Shown one piece after another: positions 8,039-16,210 of a DNA stretch of 49,804 nucleotides. The notes below the pieces were generated by a model that ran no database searches, was not told the origin of the DNA, and was given only the letters and a program-made list of their open reading frames with translations. How positions within the stretch are numbered: the stretch's first letter is position 1; each line of letters opens with the position of its first letter. Made by a program: the position numbers and the translations under genes. Source of the DNA: an uncultured Paracoccus sp. (lineage in GTDB: Bacteria > Pseudomonadota > Alphaproteobacteria > Rhodobacterales > Rhodobacteraceae); the NCBI RefSeq assembly GCF_937873615.1, contig NZ_CALMYP010000008.1:1-49804 (forward strand), written 5' to 3'.

Positions 8039-8706
8039 GACGTTCCGAGATCAACGAGGCCATCCGCCGGGCCGAGGACATGCTGGCGGTGCATAACTGG
8101 GCGCTGCCCGATTTCGCCCGCTGGACCGCCGCCGATCACGCCGCCCATCGCGACCGCAGCCGCTGGCTGGCGGATCGCCAGATCGGCTGGGACGTGACCG
8201 ATTTCGGCTCGGGCGATTTCGACAACCGGGGGCTGGTCCTCTTCTGCGTCCGCAACGGCATTTTCGGACAGGCGGGCGAGCGGCCCTATGCCGAGAAGCT
8301 GCTTTTCGTCGAGGTCGGGCAGGAAACCCCCTTCCACGCCCATCGCATGAAGCTGGAAGACATCATCGTGCGCGGCGGCGGCACGCTCTGCATCGAGTTC
8401 ACGCCCGAAGGCGCCGAGGTGCCCCTGAGCGGCGAGCCGGTCGGCGATACCGTTCGCATCGACGGTGCTGAAATCCCCGCCTATGGCCGCATTCATCGCC
8501 TGACGGCGGGGCAGGGCATCACCGTGCCGCGCGGGATGCAGCACCGTTTCTGGGGCGAGGAAGCGCCGGTCTTCGTGGCCGAGGTCAGCCAGTGCAATGA
8601 CGACCGGGCCGACAATTTCTTCCTCGAACCCATCGGGCGCTTTTCCGAGATCGAGGAGGACGAGGCCCCGCACCGCCTGCTCTGGAACGAGGGGGGCGGG
8701 CGGTGA
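8035..8706 (+). CDS. D-lyxose isomerase family protein (cupin)
   Basis: A 223-residue cupin-fold aldose-ketose isomerase of the D-lyxose ketol-isomerase family, which interconverts D-lyxose and D-xylulose and often D-mannose and D-fructose with a divalent metal. The metal pattern HxHxxxxE (His101, His103, Glu108) and a second histidine in GMQHRFWGE (His170) match the known family arrangement. The start overlaps the oxidoreductase stop and the stop overlaps the GTG start of the PfkB kinase, so it is central to the operon. It probably makes a ketose that the following kinase phosphorylates. Activity on another aldose is possible because family members are promiscuous. Confidence 0.87.
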   Translation: MRRSEINEAIRRAEDMLAVHNWALPDFARWTAADHAAHRDRSRWLADRQIGWDVTDFGSGDFDNRGLVLFCVRNGIFGQAGERPYAEKLLFVEVGQETPFHAHRMKLEDIIVRGGGTLCIEFTPEGAEVPLSGEPVGDTVRIDGAEIPAYGRIHRLTAGQGITVPRGMQHRFWGEEAPVFVAEVSQCNDDRADNFFLEPIGRFSEIEEDEAPHRLLWNEGGGR

Positions 8707-9683
8707 CGCGGCGCGGGATCGCCTGCGCCGGGAACTGGATCCTCGATATTGTCCATGACATCCCGGCCTGGCCCGAAAAATCCGACCTTGTGCAGATCTC
8801 CAAGCAGGTCAGCGGGTTGGGCGGGGGGCCGGCCAATGTCTCGGCCGGGCTGGCGGCGATGGGGGTCGCATACCCGGTGGTGCCGGTCGGGCTGGTCGGT
8901 GCGCGCTCGCTTGGCGATGAAATCATCGGGCTTTGCGCCGAGGCCGGGCTGGACACGGCGCGGATCGGGCGGACGGACAAGGCCACTACCTCGCAGACCC
9001 ATGTGATGAACGTGCCGGGCGACAGCCGCACCTTCTTCCACCATACCGGCGCCAATGACCTGCTGGACGCCGCCCGCATCGACGTGCCGGGGCTGGCGGA
9101 TATGGGGCTGAAGATCTTCTATCTCGGCTATCTGAACCTGCTGGCGACTCTGGACGCGCCGGGCGCGGATGGCCGGCCCCGCGCCGCCGCCGTGCTGGCC
9201 GATGCACGGGCGCGGGGAATGCTGACCTGCGTCGATCTGGTCTCGTCGCAAAGCGAGCGTTTTCGCGATACCGTCTTCGGCTGCCTGCCTGACATCGACT
9301 ATCTGTTCCTGAACGAGGTCGAGGCCGCCCGCGCCACCGGCCAGCCCGTCACCGGACCAGAGGATGAACCGGGCATGATCGCCGCCGCCCGCGCGCTGGC
9401 GGAAGGTGGCGTGCATCGCGCCGTCATCATGCACTCACCCGCCCGCACGGTCTGGCTTGAGGCGGGCGAGGCGCAGGTCTTCACGCCAAAGCCGCTGCCG
9501 CCCGATAGGATCGTGAGTTCCGTGGGCGCCGGGGATGCCTTCGCGGCTGGCGTGATCCACGGGCTGCACGAGGGCTGGACGCGCGCGGCATCCGTCGATC
9601 TGGCCTTTCGCGCCGCCGCCGCCTGTCTGGGGACGCAGACGGCAACCGGGGGGCTGGGGCCGGAACTGCTCAGCGGATCGTGA
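8703..9683 (+). CDS. PfkB-family carbohydrate kinase
   Basis: A 326-residue ribokinase-fold kinase. The N-terminal substrate region includes GLGGGPANVSAGLA, and the C-terminal ATP/anion-hole motif SSVGAGDAFAAGV carries the catalytic aspartate. Family members phosphorylate ketoses, ketose phosphates or nucleosides. The start is a GTG that overlaps the isomerase stop. It is the last gene of the left operon, and its 3' end overlaps the oppositely oriented SDR gene by 14 bases, with no room for a conventional terminator. Following an isomerase and co-transcribed with two aldolases, it likely makes the ketose phosphate or bisphosphate that is cleaved. The exact substrate is unknown. Confidence 0.87.
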   Translation: MTRRGIACAGNWILDIVHDIPAWPEKSDLVQISKQVSGLGGGPANVSAGLAAMGVAYPVVPVGLVGARSLGDEIIGLCAEAGLDTARIGRTDKATTSQTHVMNVPGDSRTFFHHTGANDLLDAARIDVPGLADMGLKIFYLGYLNLLATLDAPGADGRPRAAAVLADARARGMLTCVDLVSSQSERFRDTVFGCLPDIDYLFLNEVEAARATGQPVTGPEDEPGMIAAARALAEGGVHRAVIMHSPARTVWLEAGEAQVFTPKPLPPDRIVSSVGAGDAFAAGVIHGLHEGWTRAASVDLAFRAAAACLGTQTATGGLGPELLSGS

Positions 9684-10401
9684 AGCCGCCATCGGCCATC
9701 AAGGTCTCGCCATTGATGATCCCGGCATCGGCGCTGGCAAGATATGCTGCCGCCGCCGCGATCTCGGCGGGCAGGGCGAAACGGCCGACGGGGATTTCCT
9801 TCCTCGCCTGCACGCCCTTCTCGCCCGCCCAGCCGACAAGCGCCATGGGCGTTTCCACCACGGTCGGCGCAATGGCGTTGACGGTGATCCCGAAGCGCGC
9901 CCATTCCAGCGCCAGCACCTTGGTCAGCAGGATCAGCCCGGCCTTGCTGGAGCCGTAAGCGGCGTGGTCGTCGATCGCCACCACCCCGGCCTGCGAGGAG
10001 ATATTCACCACCCGCCCACGCCCCGAGGCCTTCAGGAAAGGCAGCGCCGCTGCCGACATCAGCCATGGCCCGCGCAGGTTGATGCGCATGGTCCGGTCCC
10101 AGGCGTCGATATCGGGCTGATCGGCGGGAAAGACGATGCCGAGGCCGGCATTGTTGATAAGGATGTCGATCCCCATCCCGGCCCCGATCCGGGCCACGGT
10201 CTCGGCAATCGCGCCGGGGTCTTCCAGATCCAGCTGATAGGCCCGGTGATCCGGCCCCAGCCGCGCCGCCAGATCGTCGGCGGCGGCGATATCGACAAGC
10301 GCCAGCCTTGCGCCGGCAGCGGCGAAGCGTTCCGCCATGGCGGTGCCGATGCCGCCTGCCGCCCCGGTGATCAGGACCGTCAACCCGCTGAAATCTGCCA
10401 T
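9670..10401 (-). CDS. SDR-family dehydrogenase
   Basis: A 243-residue classical SDR. The cofactor motif TGAAGGIG lies near residue 12, followed by the NNAG structural motif, the catalytic serine in NISSQAGVV and YGSSK as the active-site pair. An aspartate at the end of the second strand (ALVDIA) favours NAD over NADP. A GAGGGGGAAG ribosome site precedes its ATG at 10401. It is the last gene of the minus-strand operon, downstream of a ribitol-dehydrogenase-like gene, and its 3' end overlaps the convergent PfkB kinase gene. It is probably a polyol or sugar dehydrogenase of the pathway. Several SDRs of this type oxidise galactitol, sorbitol or rare sugars, and I cannot choose. Confidence 0.83.
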   Translation of the reverse strand: MADFSGLTVLITGAAGGIGTAMAERFAAAGARLALVDIAAADDLAARLGPDHRAYQLDLEDPGAIAETVARIGAGMGIDILINNAGLGIVFPADQPDIDAWDRTMRINLRGPWLMSAAALPFLKASGRGRVVNISSQAGVVAIDDHAAYGSSKAGLILLTKVLALEWARFGITVNAIAPTVVETPMALVGWAGEKGVQARKEIPVGRFALPAEIAAAAAYLASADAGIINGETLMADGGFTIR

Positions 10402-10411
10402 GTCTTCCCCC

Positions 10412-11140
10412 TCAGATATCGAAATTCGTCGGCAACACGATCATGTCGCGGATGGTGACATTGCGCGGCCTGCTCAGCATGAACATGATCGCGTCCGCGA
10501 CCTCATCCGGCTCGATCAGGCTGCCGTTTTCCTTGGCTTTCTTCAGGTTTTCCTCGGGCCAGTCGGCCAGAAGGGCCGAAATCACCGGCCCGGGCGAGAC
10601 CTGCCCAACGCGGATGCCCTTCTTGTTCAACTGCCGCCGCATGGTCTGCACGAAACAGGTGATCGCCCATTTGGAGCCGGAATAGACTGGCTCCCACGGC
10701 ACCGGGAAATGGCCGGCGACCGAGGCGGTGACGATGATGTCGCCGGTCCCGCGTTCGGTCATGTGCGGGATCACGGCATGGACGTTCTTCATCACCGCAT
10801 TCACGTTCAGGTTCAGCATCCGGTCGATGGTGGCGGGATCGGTCTCGTCCAGATCGCCGCCGATATAGGTGCCGGCATTGCAATGCAGGATGTCGATGTG
10901 ATCGACCTTCTGCAGGATCTCGGGCACCATCGCATTGCAGCTTGCCGCATCGAGCAGGTCGGTCACCTGCGGCACCGCACGCTCGCCCAGTTCCGCGCGC
11001 AGTTTTTCCAGCGCCGCCGCGTCGCGGTCGACCATGACCACCGTCGCGCCCGCGTCCAGCAGCGCCTTCGTCGTCGCCAGCCCGATGCCGGATGCCGCCC
11101 CGGTGATCGCCGCGATCTTGCCGTTCAGATCAGTCGCCAT
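10412..11140 (-). CDS. Ribitol 2-dehydrogenase-like SDR
   Basis: A 242-residue SDR that I recognise as close to enterobacterial ribitol 2-dehydrogenase, which oxidises ribitol to D-ribulose with NAD. Matching stretches include the cofactor motif TGAASGIG, HCNAGTYIGG, DIIVTASVAG, the active-site segment WEPVYSGSK, GPVISALLADWP and the C-terminal NVTIRDMIVLP. ALVMVDRD-type sequence after strand two indicates NAD preference. An AGGGGGATATC ribosome site precedes ATG 11140. It sits between two other SDR genes in the epimerase operon. The natural substrate may be ribitol or a related polyol with the same configuration, so the symbol is left blank. Confidence 0.86.
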   Translation of the reverse strand: MATDLNGKIAAITGAASGIGLATTKALLDAGATVVMVDRDAAALEKLRAELGERAVPQVTDLLDAASCNAMVPEILQKVDHIDILHCNAGTYIGGDLDETDPATIDRMLNLNVNAVMKNVHAVIPHMTERGTGDIIVTASVAGHFPVPWEPVYSGSKWAITCFVQTMRRQLNKKGIRVGQVSPGPVISALLADWPEENLKKAKENGSLIEPDEVADAIMFMLSRPRNVTIRDMIVLPTNFDI

Positions 11141-11149
11141 GATATCCCC

Positions 11150-11920
11150 CTAATGTGTCGTATAGCCGCCATCGGCCACCAGCAACGCGCCGGTGACATA
11201 GCTGGCCGCGTCGGATGCCAGGAACAGCGCGCAACTCGCCATCTCCTCGGGCTGACCGAAGCGGCCCATCGGCGTGTTCGCCGTCCAGACCGGATTCCAT
11301 TCCTCATTGGCGATGCCGCCCGCCGTCATGTCGGACACGACATAGCCCGGCGCCAGCGCGTTCACCCGGATGCCCCGGCCCGCATATTCGAAGGCCATGG
11401 TCAGTGTCATGGTGTGGATCGCCGCCTTGGAGGAGTTATAGGCCACCTGCAATTGCGGCTTGTTGGCGACAAGGCCCGAGATCGAGCCGATATTCACCAC
11501 CGAACCGCTGCCCTGTTCCAGCATCGGCCGGATCGCCTCGCGCGCGATGCGGAAGGGGGCGATCAGGTTGGTGTCGAAGATGTAATGCATCCGTTCGTCG
11601 TCGAAATCGTGGAAATCGCCGTGTTCGGCCACGCCGGCATTGTTGACCAGCACATCCAGCCGCCCGAAGCGCTCCAGCGTCGCCGCGACGATGCGGGCCG
11701 GGGCGTCCTCGTCATTCACATCGGCCTGAACCCAGGCGTAGCGATCCGGGTCGGTGGCCAGCAGGTCCTTCAGTGCCGGGGTTTCGCTGCGGCTGGTCAA
11801 CATGCAGCGCGCGCCGGCCTCTCCGAACAGCTTGGCGATGGCCAGCCCGATGCCGCGATTGCCGCCGGTGATCAGCGCGATCTTTCCGTCCAGCCGGAAT
11901 TGTTCCAGTCCCATGCTCAT
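11150..11920 (-). CDS. SDR-family polyol/ketose oxidoreductase
   Basis: A 256-residue SDR with cofactor motif TGGNRGIG near residue 18, NNAGV, the catalytic serine in NIGSISGLV and the pair YNSSK. The stretch AFEYAGRGIRVNALAPGYV and the C-terminal VTGALLVADGGYT are typical of arabinitol, mannitol or sorbose-type polyol dehydrogenases. The residue context after strand two (TSRSE) leans to NADP. The ATG at 11920 overlaps the stop of the GatZ-like gene (ATGA), and a second in-frame ATG lies two codons later. It probably oxidises a polyol to a ketose or reduces a ketose, next to the epimerase and kinase steps. The substrate is unassigned. Confidence 0.85.
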   Translation of the reverse strand: MSMGLEQFRLDGKIALITGGNRGIGLAIAKLFGEAGARCMLTSRSETPALKDLLATDPDRYAWVQADVNDEDAPARIVAATLERFGRLDVLVNNAGVAEHGDFHDFDDERMHYIFDTNLIAPFRIAREAIRPMLEQGSGSVVNIGSISGLVANKPQLQVAYNSSKAAIHTMTLTMAFEYAGRGIRVNALAPGYVVSDMTAGGIANEEWNPVWTANTPMGRFGQPEEMASCALFLASDAASYVTGALLVADGGYTTH

Positions 11921-13215
11921 GCTCCGCTATAATCGGGGGCGGCGCTGGCTTGGCAGGCCGCGTGATAGGTATCGAGGCCGCGCCGCACATGGGCGATCAC
12001 GAGCTCCTCGGGGTCAAGGGCGGCTTCGGCAAGACCCGCCGCCGCTGGCAGGTGCTGCCATAACAGCGGCAGCGGGACCGGCTGGCCCTTCAGTGTATCG
12101 AACAACCGTGCGACGGCCCCCTCGGCCGCGTCCGTGGGCCAGTAATAGCGAATCCGGTCGGACAGCGAATAATGCCGCAACAGGCGTTGGCGCGCGGCAG
12201 CGCCCGGATAGTGGCGCTGCCAGTCGCCGGGGGCAGCCAGCATCGCCGCCTCCATTGCCGCCATCAGTGGGCGGTCGCCGTAACCGGGGTCAAGATCCGT
12301 TGCGATCAGGTCGAGCGCGTAAAGCGCCTCTCGCAGCAGGAAGGTCAGTTCCGGCCCGACCTTGAGGATGGCGAACCCGTCCAGCACCAGCTGCGACAGG
12401 GGCGCGAGGCCCTGATAATCGGTGGAATGGGCCTCGAAGACCAGACCCGGCTCGGTATCGAGGGCGGCAATCAGCGCCTGCGCCGGCTCGCGGCGATAGG
12501 GGATCACGTTCTGGTTGCCGAACTCGACGCCGGGCTGAACGACAAGCGCGATGACCCGGTCAAGCGCCGTGGCCAAGCCTGCCTCGGTGAAGATGCGGCG
12601 ATGGATTGCGATGGTCTGGCGCGCAGCCTCTGGCGCGGTCGGGGTGATCGTGTCAAGCGCATGATCGGCGCCGCCGGGGGGCGGAACCTCGGTGCCGATG
12701 ACGTAAAGCGGCATCGCTCCGCCGGATTCCCGCGCTGTCGCCTCGGCGATGCGGGCCAGTTGCGCCGCTCGCCGGGCGGTGGTTTCGTCGTCGAGCGCCA
12801 CCGGCTCGCCTGCCGTGCCCATCGAACAGTCGAGATGGACCTTGCGGAAACCCGCCGCGACATAGGCGGCCACCATCTGCGCGGCCTCGGCCATGGCCTC
12901 ATCCGCCGGAAGGTCGCGCCACGGATTGGGGCCAAGGTGATCGCCGCCAAGGATGATCAGCCTGGCCGGGCAACCCTCTCGCCGGGCCAACTGGAAGACC
13001 AGAGCGGCAAAATCCTTCGGCGTCATGCCGGTATAGCCGCCCCGGTGATTGACCTGATTGCAGGTCGCTTCGATCAGCACCGGCTGGCCATGTTCGGCCG
13101 CCGCGCGCAGCGCCGCGCGCAACACCAGCGGATGCGCCGAACAGACAGAGGTGATCCCCGCAGGCTGTCCTGCCGCGCGCGCGGGGGCGAGTTCGGTCAA
13201 TGCGCTCAGGCTCAT
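11917..13215 (-). CDS. GatZ/KbaZ-like protein (tagatose-6-phosphate metabolism)
   Basis: A 432-residue protein of the GatZ/KbaZ/AgaZ family. These are annotated as the non-catalytic partner of class II tagatose-1,6-bisphosphate aldolase, although members without a partner have been reported to act as hexulose-phosphate 4-epimerases, converting tagatose-6-phosphate to fructose-6-phosphate (from memory). Recognisable segments are GITSVCSAHP, EATCNQVNHRGGYTGM, GGDHLGPNPW and FEAHSTDYQ. The length is that of the family. No GatY/KbaY catalytic subunit is in the window. The start overlaps the kinase stop and the stop overlaps the SDR start, so it is fully within the operon. Following a PfkB kinase, a 4-epimerase role would make metabolic sense. 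Confidence 0.87.
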   Translation of the reverse strand: MSLSALTELAPARAAGQPAGITSVCSAHPLVLRAALRAAAEHGQPVLIEATCNQVNHRGGYTGMTPKDFAALVFQLARREGCPARLIILGGDHLGPNPWRDLPADEAMAEAAQMVAAYVAAGFRKVHLDCSMGTAGEPVALDDETTARRAAQLARIAEATARESGGAMPLYVIGTEVPPPGGADHALDTITPTAPEAARQTIAIHRRIFTEAGLATALDRVIALVVQPGVEFGNQNVIPYRREPAQALIAALDTEPGLVFEAHSTDYQGLAPLSQLVLDGFAILKVGPELTFLLREALYALDLIATDLDPGYGDRPLMAAMEAAMLAAPGDWQRHYPGAAARQRLLRHYSLSDRIRYYWPTDAAEGAVARLFDTLKGQPVPLPLLWQHLPAAAGLAEAALDPEELVIAHVRRGLDTYHAACQASAAPDYSGA

Positions 13216-14192
13216 GCCGCGCCCCCGTGTTCAGCAATGAAGGCGTCGAGTTCGGCGCGTGTGCCGGCACCCTCCATCGGGCCAACCACAGTGACATTGC
13301 GCGCACCCGCCGCATTGGCATAGCGCAGTGCCTCGGCGATGCTCAGCCCCAGACGGCGGCAGGCGAGATAGGCGCCGCCGAAGCAATCGCCGGCGCCAGT
13401 CGGGTCGATTTCACGGACCGAAAAGCCGGGCGCATGGATCGGCGCGGCATCGGGGGTGAAGACGGTGGCCCCGCCCGCGCCCTGTTTCAGTGCGATTTCC
13501 CGGACCCCCATCCCGAACAGCCGCGACAGCGCCGCATCCTGACCGCTAACGCCCGCCGCGCGCTCCAATTCCTCGCCCGAGGGCAGCAGCAGGTCGGCCA
13601 TGCCGATCAGGCGCGCGAACAGTGCTTCGGTGCCCGCATCGCGGACCAGTTCCTTGCGCAGGTTCGGATCGACCGAGATCGAGCCGCCGCGCGCCTTGAT
13701 GATCGGTGCCGTATATTCGATCACCTCGCAGGCAGCAGGCATGGACAGGGCCGTGCCCATGACGTGCAGATGCCCGGCCCGTCCGATCAGGTCGCGCACG
13801 GACTCGCTCAGCCCGAAGCGGGCCGCTGCCGAGGTGGTGATGTTGAAGACGAAATCGCGAGAGCCATCGCGGCGATAGCGGACGAAGGCGCTGCCTGTCG
13901 GGTATACGGGGTCGGTGGCAATGCCCGAGACATCGACCCCGTCGCCGGTCAGCCGGTCAAGGTTCACGGCCCCGAAATCATCGGCCCCGACCGCGCCGAT
14001 CATCGCCGCCGATCCGCCCATGCGGCCGCATTGGTCGATGAAGATCGCCGGCGCCCCGCTGGGATAAGGCCCGCTCAGCGGTTGCGCCGCCCGGAAGCCG
14101 TCGCCGATGGTGGTGGCGACGATCTCGACCAGAATCTCACCGGCGCAGATCGTCGGGCCAAGCGCGTCGGGCGCAAGCGTATCGCCGGCCAT
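13212..14192 (-). CDS. PfkB-family sugar kinase (candidate ketohexose kinase)
   Basis: About 326 residues of a ribokinase-family kinase. The GGSAAMIGAVG region lies in the N-terminal half, DPNLRKELV is central, and the ATP-binding DPTGAGDCFGG motif is near the C-terminus with the catalytic aspartate. The start is uncertain: ATG 14192 lies one base after the epimerase stop, while ATG 14207 overlaps the epimerase by 14 bases; neither has a clear ribosome site. It is placed between a tagatose/psicose 3-epimerase-like gene and a GatZ-like gene. The inferred role is phosphorylation of D-tagatose or D-fructose-type ketohexoses at C6, feeding the GatZ-like protein. A 2-keto-3-deoxygluconate kinase cannot be excluded by sequence. 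Confidence 0.85.
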   Translation of the reverse strand: MAGDTLAPDALGPTICAGEILVEIVATTIGDGFRAAQPLSGPYPSGAPAIFIDQCGRMGGSAAMIGAVGADDFGAVNLDRLTGDGVDVSGIATDPVYPTGSAFVRYRRDGSRDFVFNITTSAAARFGLSESVRDLIGRAGHLHVMGTALSMPAACEVIEYTAPIIKARGGSISVDPNLRKELVRDAGTEALFARLIGMADLLLPSGEELERAAGVSGQDAALSRLFGMGVREIALKQGAGGATVFTPDAAPIHAPGFSVREIDPTGAGDCFGGAYLACRRLGLSIAEALRYANAAGARNVTVVGPMEGAGTRAELDAFIAEHGGAA

Positions 14193-14193
14193 G

Positions 14194-15078
14194 TCAGGGC
14201 CGCGCATTGGTGGCGCGTCGGCGCTGCGCCTCGTCCATCTTCAGCCGGATATAGTCGCGGCCATGAATGGCCAGCGGGTCGTTCTCGATCCAGGTATCGC
14301 GCCAGATCGCGCAGGCCCGGGTCAGCGCTTCATCGACTACGGCGGTCGAGAAGCTTTCGAAGACGATATCGCGCTGATAGCCGATATCCAGAAGCGCATC
14401 GAAGATCAGATCGAAGTTAATCACCCCGTCGCCCAGATAGCCGCGATTGCTTTCGCCGATATGGAAATAGCCCAGCCGGTCGCCGGCCAGCCGGATCGCG
14501 GCGGCGGGGTTTGCCTCCTCGATATTCATGTGGAAGGTGTCGAGATGCAGCCGCACATCGTCGCGGCCAGTCTCGTCGAGGAATTTCATTCCCTGCGCGG
14601 TGGTGTTGAGCAGGTTCGTCTCAAAGCGGTTCACCACTTCAAGCACGATGTCGACGCCGGTTCCCTTGGCCAGTTCGGCGGTCTCGGCAATCGCCTCGAC
14701 GCTGTTCTTCCAGCCGTCGGGCATGGGCGGGTCGTCGTATTTCATATGCGCGGAATAAAGGATGCCGCCCAGCTTGTTGCCGCCGATATCGCGCACCGCG
14801 CGCACCGCATCGGCCAGCATCGCCTTGCCCGCCGCGACCCGGTCCGGCTCGGTCGAGGACACGTCCTTTTCCGGCGGCAGGCCCATGGTCACGCCGATCT
14901 CGACATCTAGCGCCTGCGCCTTCTTCGCCAGCCGGTCGAGGTCGAACAGCTCGGGCTTCAGATAGGCAAATTCGATGGTGCGAAAGCCGTGCTCTGCCGT
15001 CTTTTCAAGCGCCCGCTCCAGCCCCTCCTGCGTCTTGCCATTGGTCCAGACGAAAGAATGGATGCCCAGTCGTCCCAT
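14194..15078 (-). CDS. D-tagatose/D-psicose 3-epimerase family protein
   Basis: A 294-residue TIM-barrel sugar epimerase that interconverts ketohexoses or ketopentoses at C3 with Mn or Co. The four metal ligands are visible as Glu147 (VLEVVNRFETN), Asp180 (HLDTFHM), His206 (FHIGES) and Glu241 (VFESFS). Their spacing (33, 26, 35) is the same as in Pseudomonas cichorii D-tagatose 3-epimerase as I recall its ligands. ATG 15078 is chosen because GGGAGAGGGAAC lies just upstream; the open frame extends 22 codons further without support. First gene of the minus-strand catabolic operon, directly behind a two-part operator. L-ribulose 3-epimerase activity is also possible. Confidence 0.9.
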   Translation of the reverse strand: MGRLGIHSFVWTNGKTQEGLERALEKTAEHGFRTIEFAYLKPELFDLDRLAKKAQALDVEIGVTMGLPPEKDVSSTEPDRVAAGKAMLADAVRAVRDIGGNKLGGILYSAHMKYDDPPMPDGWKNSVEAIAETAELAKGTGVDIVLEVVNRFETNLLNTTAQGMKFLDETGRDDVRLHLDTFHMNIEEANPAAAIRLAGDRLGYFHIGESNRGYLGDGVINFDLIFDALLDIGYQRDIVFESFSTAVVDEALTRACAIWRDTWIENDPLAIHGRDYIRLKMDEAQRRRATNARP

Positions 15079-15130
15079 GATGTTCCCTCTCCCTTGTCCG
15101 GGCGCGCCTTGCAGCCGGATAGCGCGACGA

Positions 15131-15158
15131 TACAATTGCATCAATTGCGATACAAATG
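15131..15158 (-). promoter_or_regulatory. Two-part operator before the epimerase operon
   Basis: Plus-strand TACAATTG (15131-15138) and TACAAATG (15151-15158) are two near-identical 8-mers spaced exactly 20 bases apart, in an AT-rich patch 53 bases upstream of the epimerase ATG. Read in the direction of transcription they are CATTTGTA, 12 bases, CAATTGTA. A tandem CAATTG (15133-15138 and 15142-15147) adds further symmetry. The same arrangement occurs before the ABC transporter operon. Likely bound by the adjacent SorC regulator. This is inference from the repeat. Confidence 0.55.
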
Positions 15159-15180
15159 GAAAATCAATACCGCCCGGCGG

Positions 15181-16137
15181 TCAGGCCTCTTGCAGGATCA
15201 GTTCGGCGGTCACGTCGTCGGTGATCAGCGTATTGGCGATGCCCCGGCGCAGCACGGCGCGGATGATGCCGACCTTGTGGTGCCCGGCGGCGACAAGGAT
15301 GCGATCGGGCACCGTCAGCAGCGTATCGAGCGAGATACCGATGCAGCGTGTCACAAGCGGGTTGTCCACCTCGTTACCGTCCTGATCGAGGAAGCGGCCC
15401 ACAACATCGCCGACCGCACCGGCTGCAATCAGGTCCTGCGGGCGGACATCGGGCGGAAAACCTTCGGAAACCAGATAGGACAGGGGCGAGACATCGCTGC
15501 AGGTCAGGATCGCGGCGTCGAGCTGTTCGAACTTGGCGAAATGCTGGCGGAACTGATCCTGCGCCAGAAAGCTGTCACGGTCGACGCCTTGCGACAGGAA
15601 GTTCGGTGCGATCAGCAGCGAATAGCTGGCCCCCAACCGCTCGGCGAGGCCAGAGGCAATGCCGAAGGCGTTGAAGGTGGCCCCGCGCATGGTGCCGCCG
15701 AACATCGAGATGATCTCGATTCCCGGATGGTCCTGACGCGCCATATTGCCGATGGCGCTTTGCAGGGTGATGCCCCAGGACACGCCGATCCGCTGCCAGT
15801 CGGGGCTTTCCAGCTTCTGCGACAGGAAGCTTGCCAGCGCCGCGCCGGCGGGGGCGTTGTAATCGTAATGCTCGCGATCCGCCGGGGCGATCAGCGCCTG
15901 TTTCAGTCCGTAAGTGCTGACCAGTTTCTGCTGCTGCTCGATCCGGGGCAAGAAGGGCGATTCGATCTGGACCTTGACCATGCCTTGCGACTTGGCGCGC
16001 TGGATCGCCTGGTTCACGCGCAACCGGGTGACGTTCATCTGCCGCGCGATCTCGGCCTGGGTCATGCCGTTCACATAATAATGCCAGCAGACCTCGGTGA
16101 TGAAGGCATCGCTGTCGTCGATCTTGTCCCGGCCCAT
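15181..16137 (-). CDS. SorC-family transcriptional regulator (polyol regulon)
   Basis: A 318-residue SorC-type regulator. The helix-turn-helix is MTQAEIARQMNVTRLRVNQAI near residue 25, and the sugar-binding domain follows with GVSWGITLQSAI, SMFGGTMRGATFNAFG and the C-terminal ILVAAGHHKVGIIRAVLRRG. ATG 16137 is preferred because a strong GGGGGAGGAGG lies 8 bases upstream; a GTG at 16170 would add eleven residues. It stands between the divergent transporter operon and the epimerase operon on its own strand. The shared operator motif in both control regions makes it the probable regulator of both. Family members bind phosphorylated sugars; the effector here is unknown. Confidence 0.88.
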   Translation of the reverse strand: MGRDKIDDSDAFITEVCWHYYVNGMTQAEIARQMNVTRLRVNQAIQRAKSQGMVKVQIESPFLPRIEQQQKLVSTYGLKQALIAPADREHYDYNAPAGAALASFLSQKLESPDWQRIGVSWGITLQSAIGNMARQDHPGIEIISMFGGTMRGATFNAFGIASGLAERLGASYSLLIAPNFLSQGVDRDSFLAQDQFRQHFAKFEQLDAAILTCSDVSPLSYLVSEGFPPDVRPQDLIAAGAVGDVVGRFLDQDGNEVDNPLVTRCIGISLDTLLTVPDRILVAAGHHKVGIIRAVLRRGIANTLITDDVTAELILQEA

Positions 16138-16210
16138 CTGCGCGGCCTCCTCCCCCTCGTCTGTTCTCACCTTTTACGGTCAAGCGCGGCGGGTGAGCCA
16201 GTGCCTTCCA

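Noticed and set aside
2967-9683. Sulfoquinovose (sulfo-EMP) pathway
   Set aside because: The LacD-type aldolase and PfkB kinase recall YihT and YihV, but there is no sulfoquinovosidase, sulfolactaldehyde reductase or sulfonate exporter in the window.
15079-15144. 22-codon extension of the epimerase gene
   Set aside because: It would run through the operator, and a strong ribosome site directly precedes the internal ATG at 15078.
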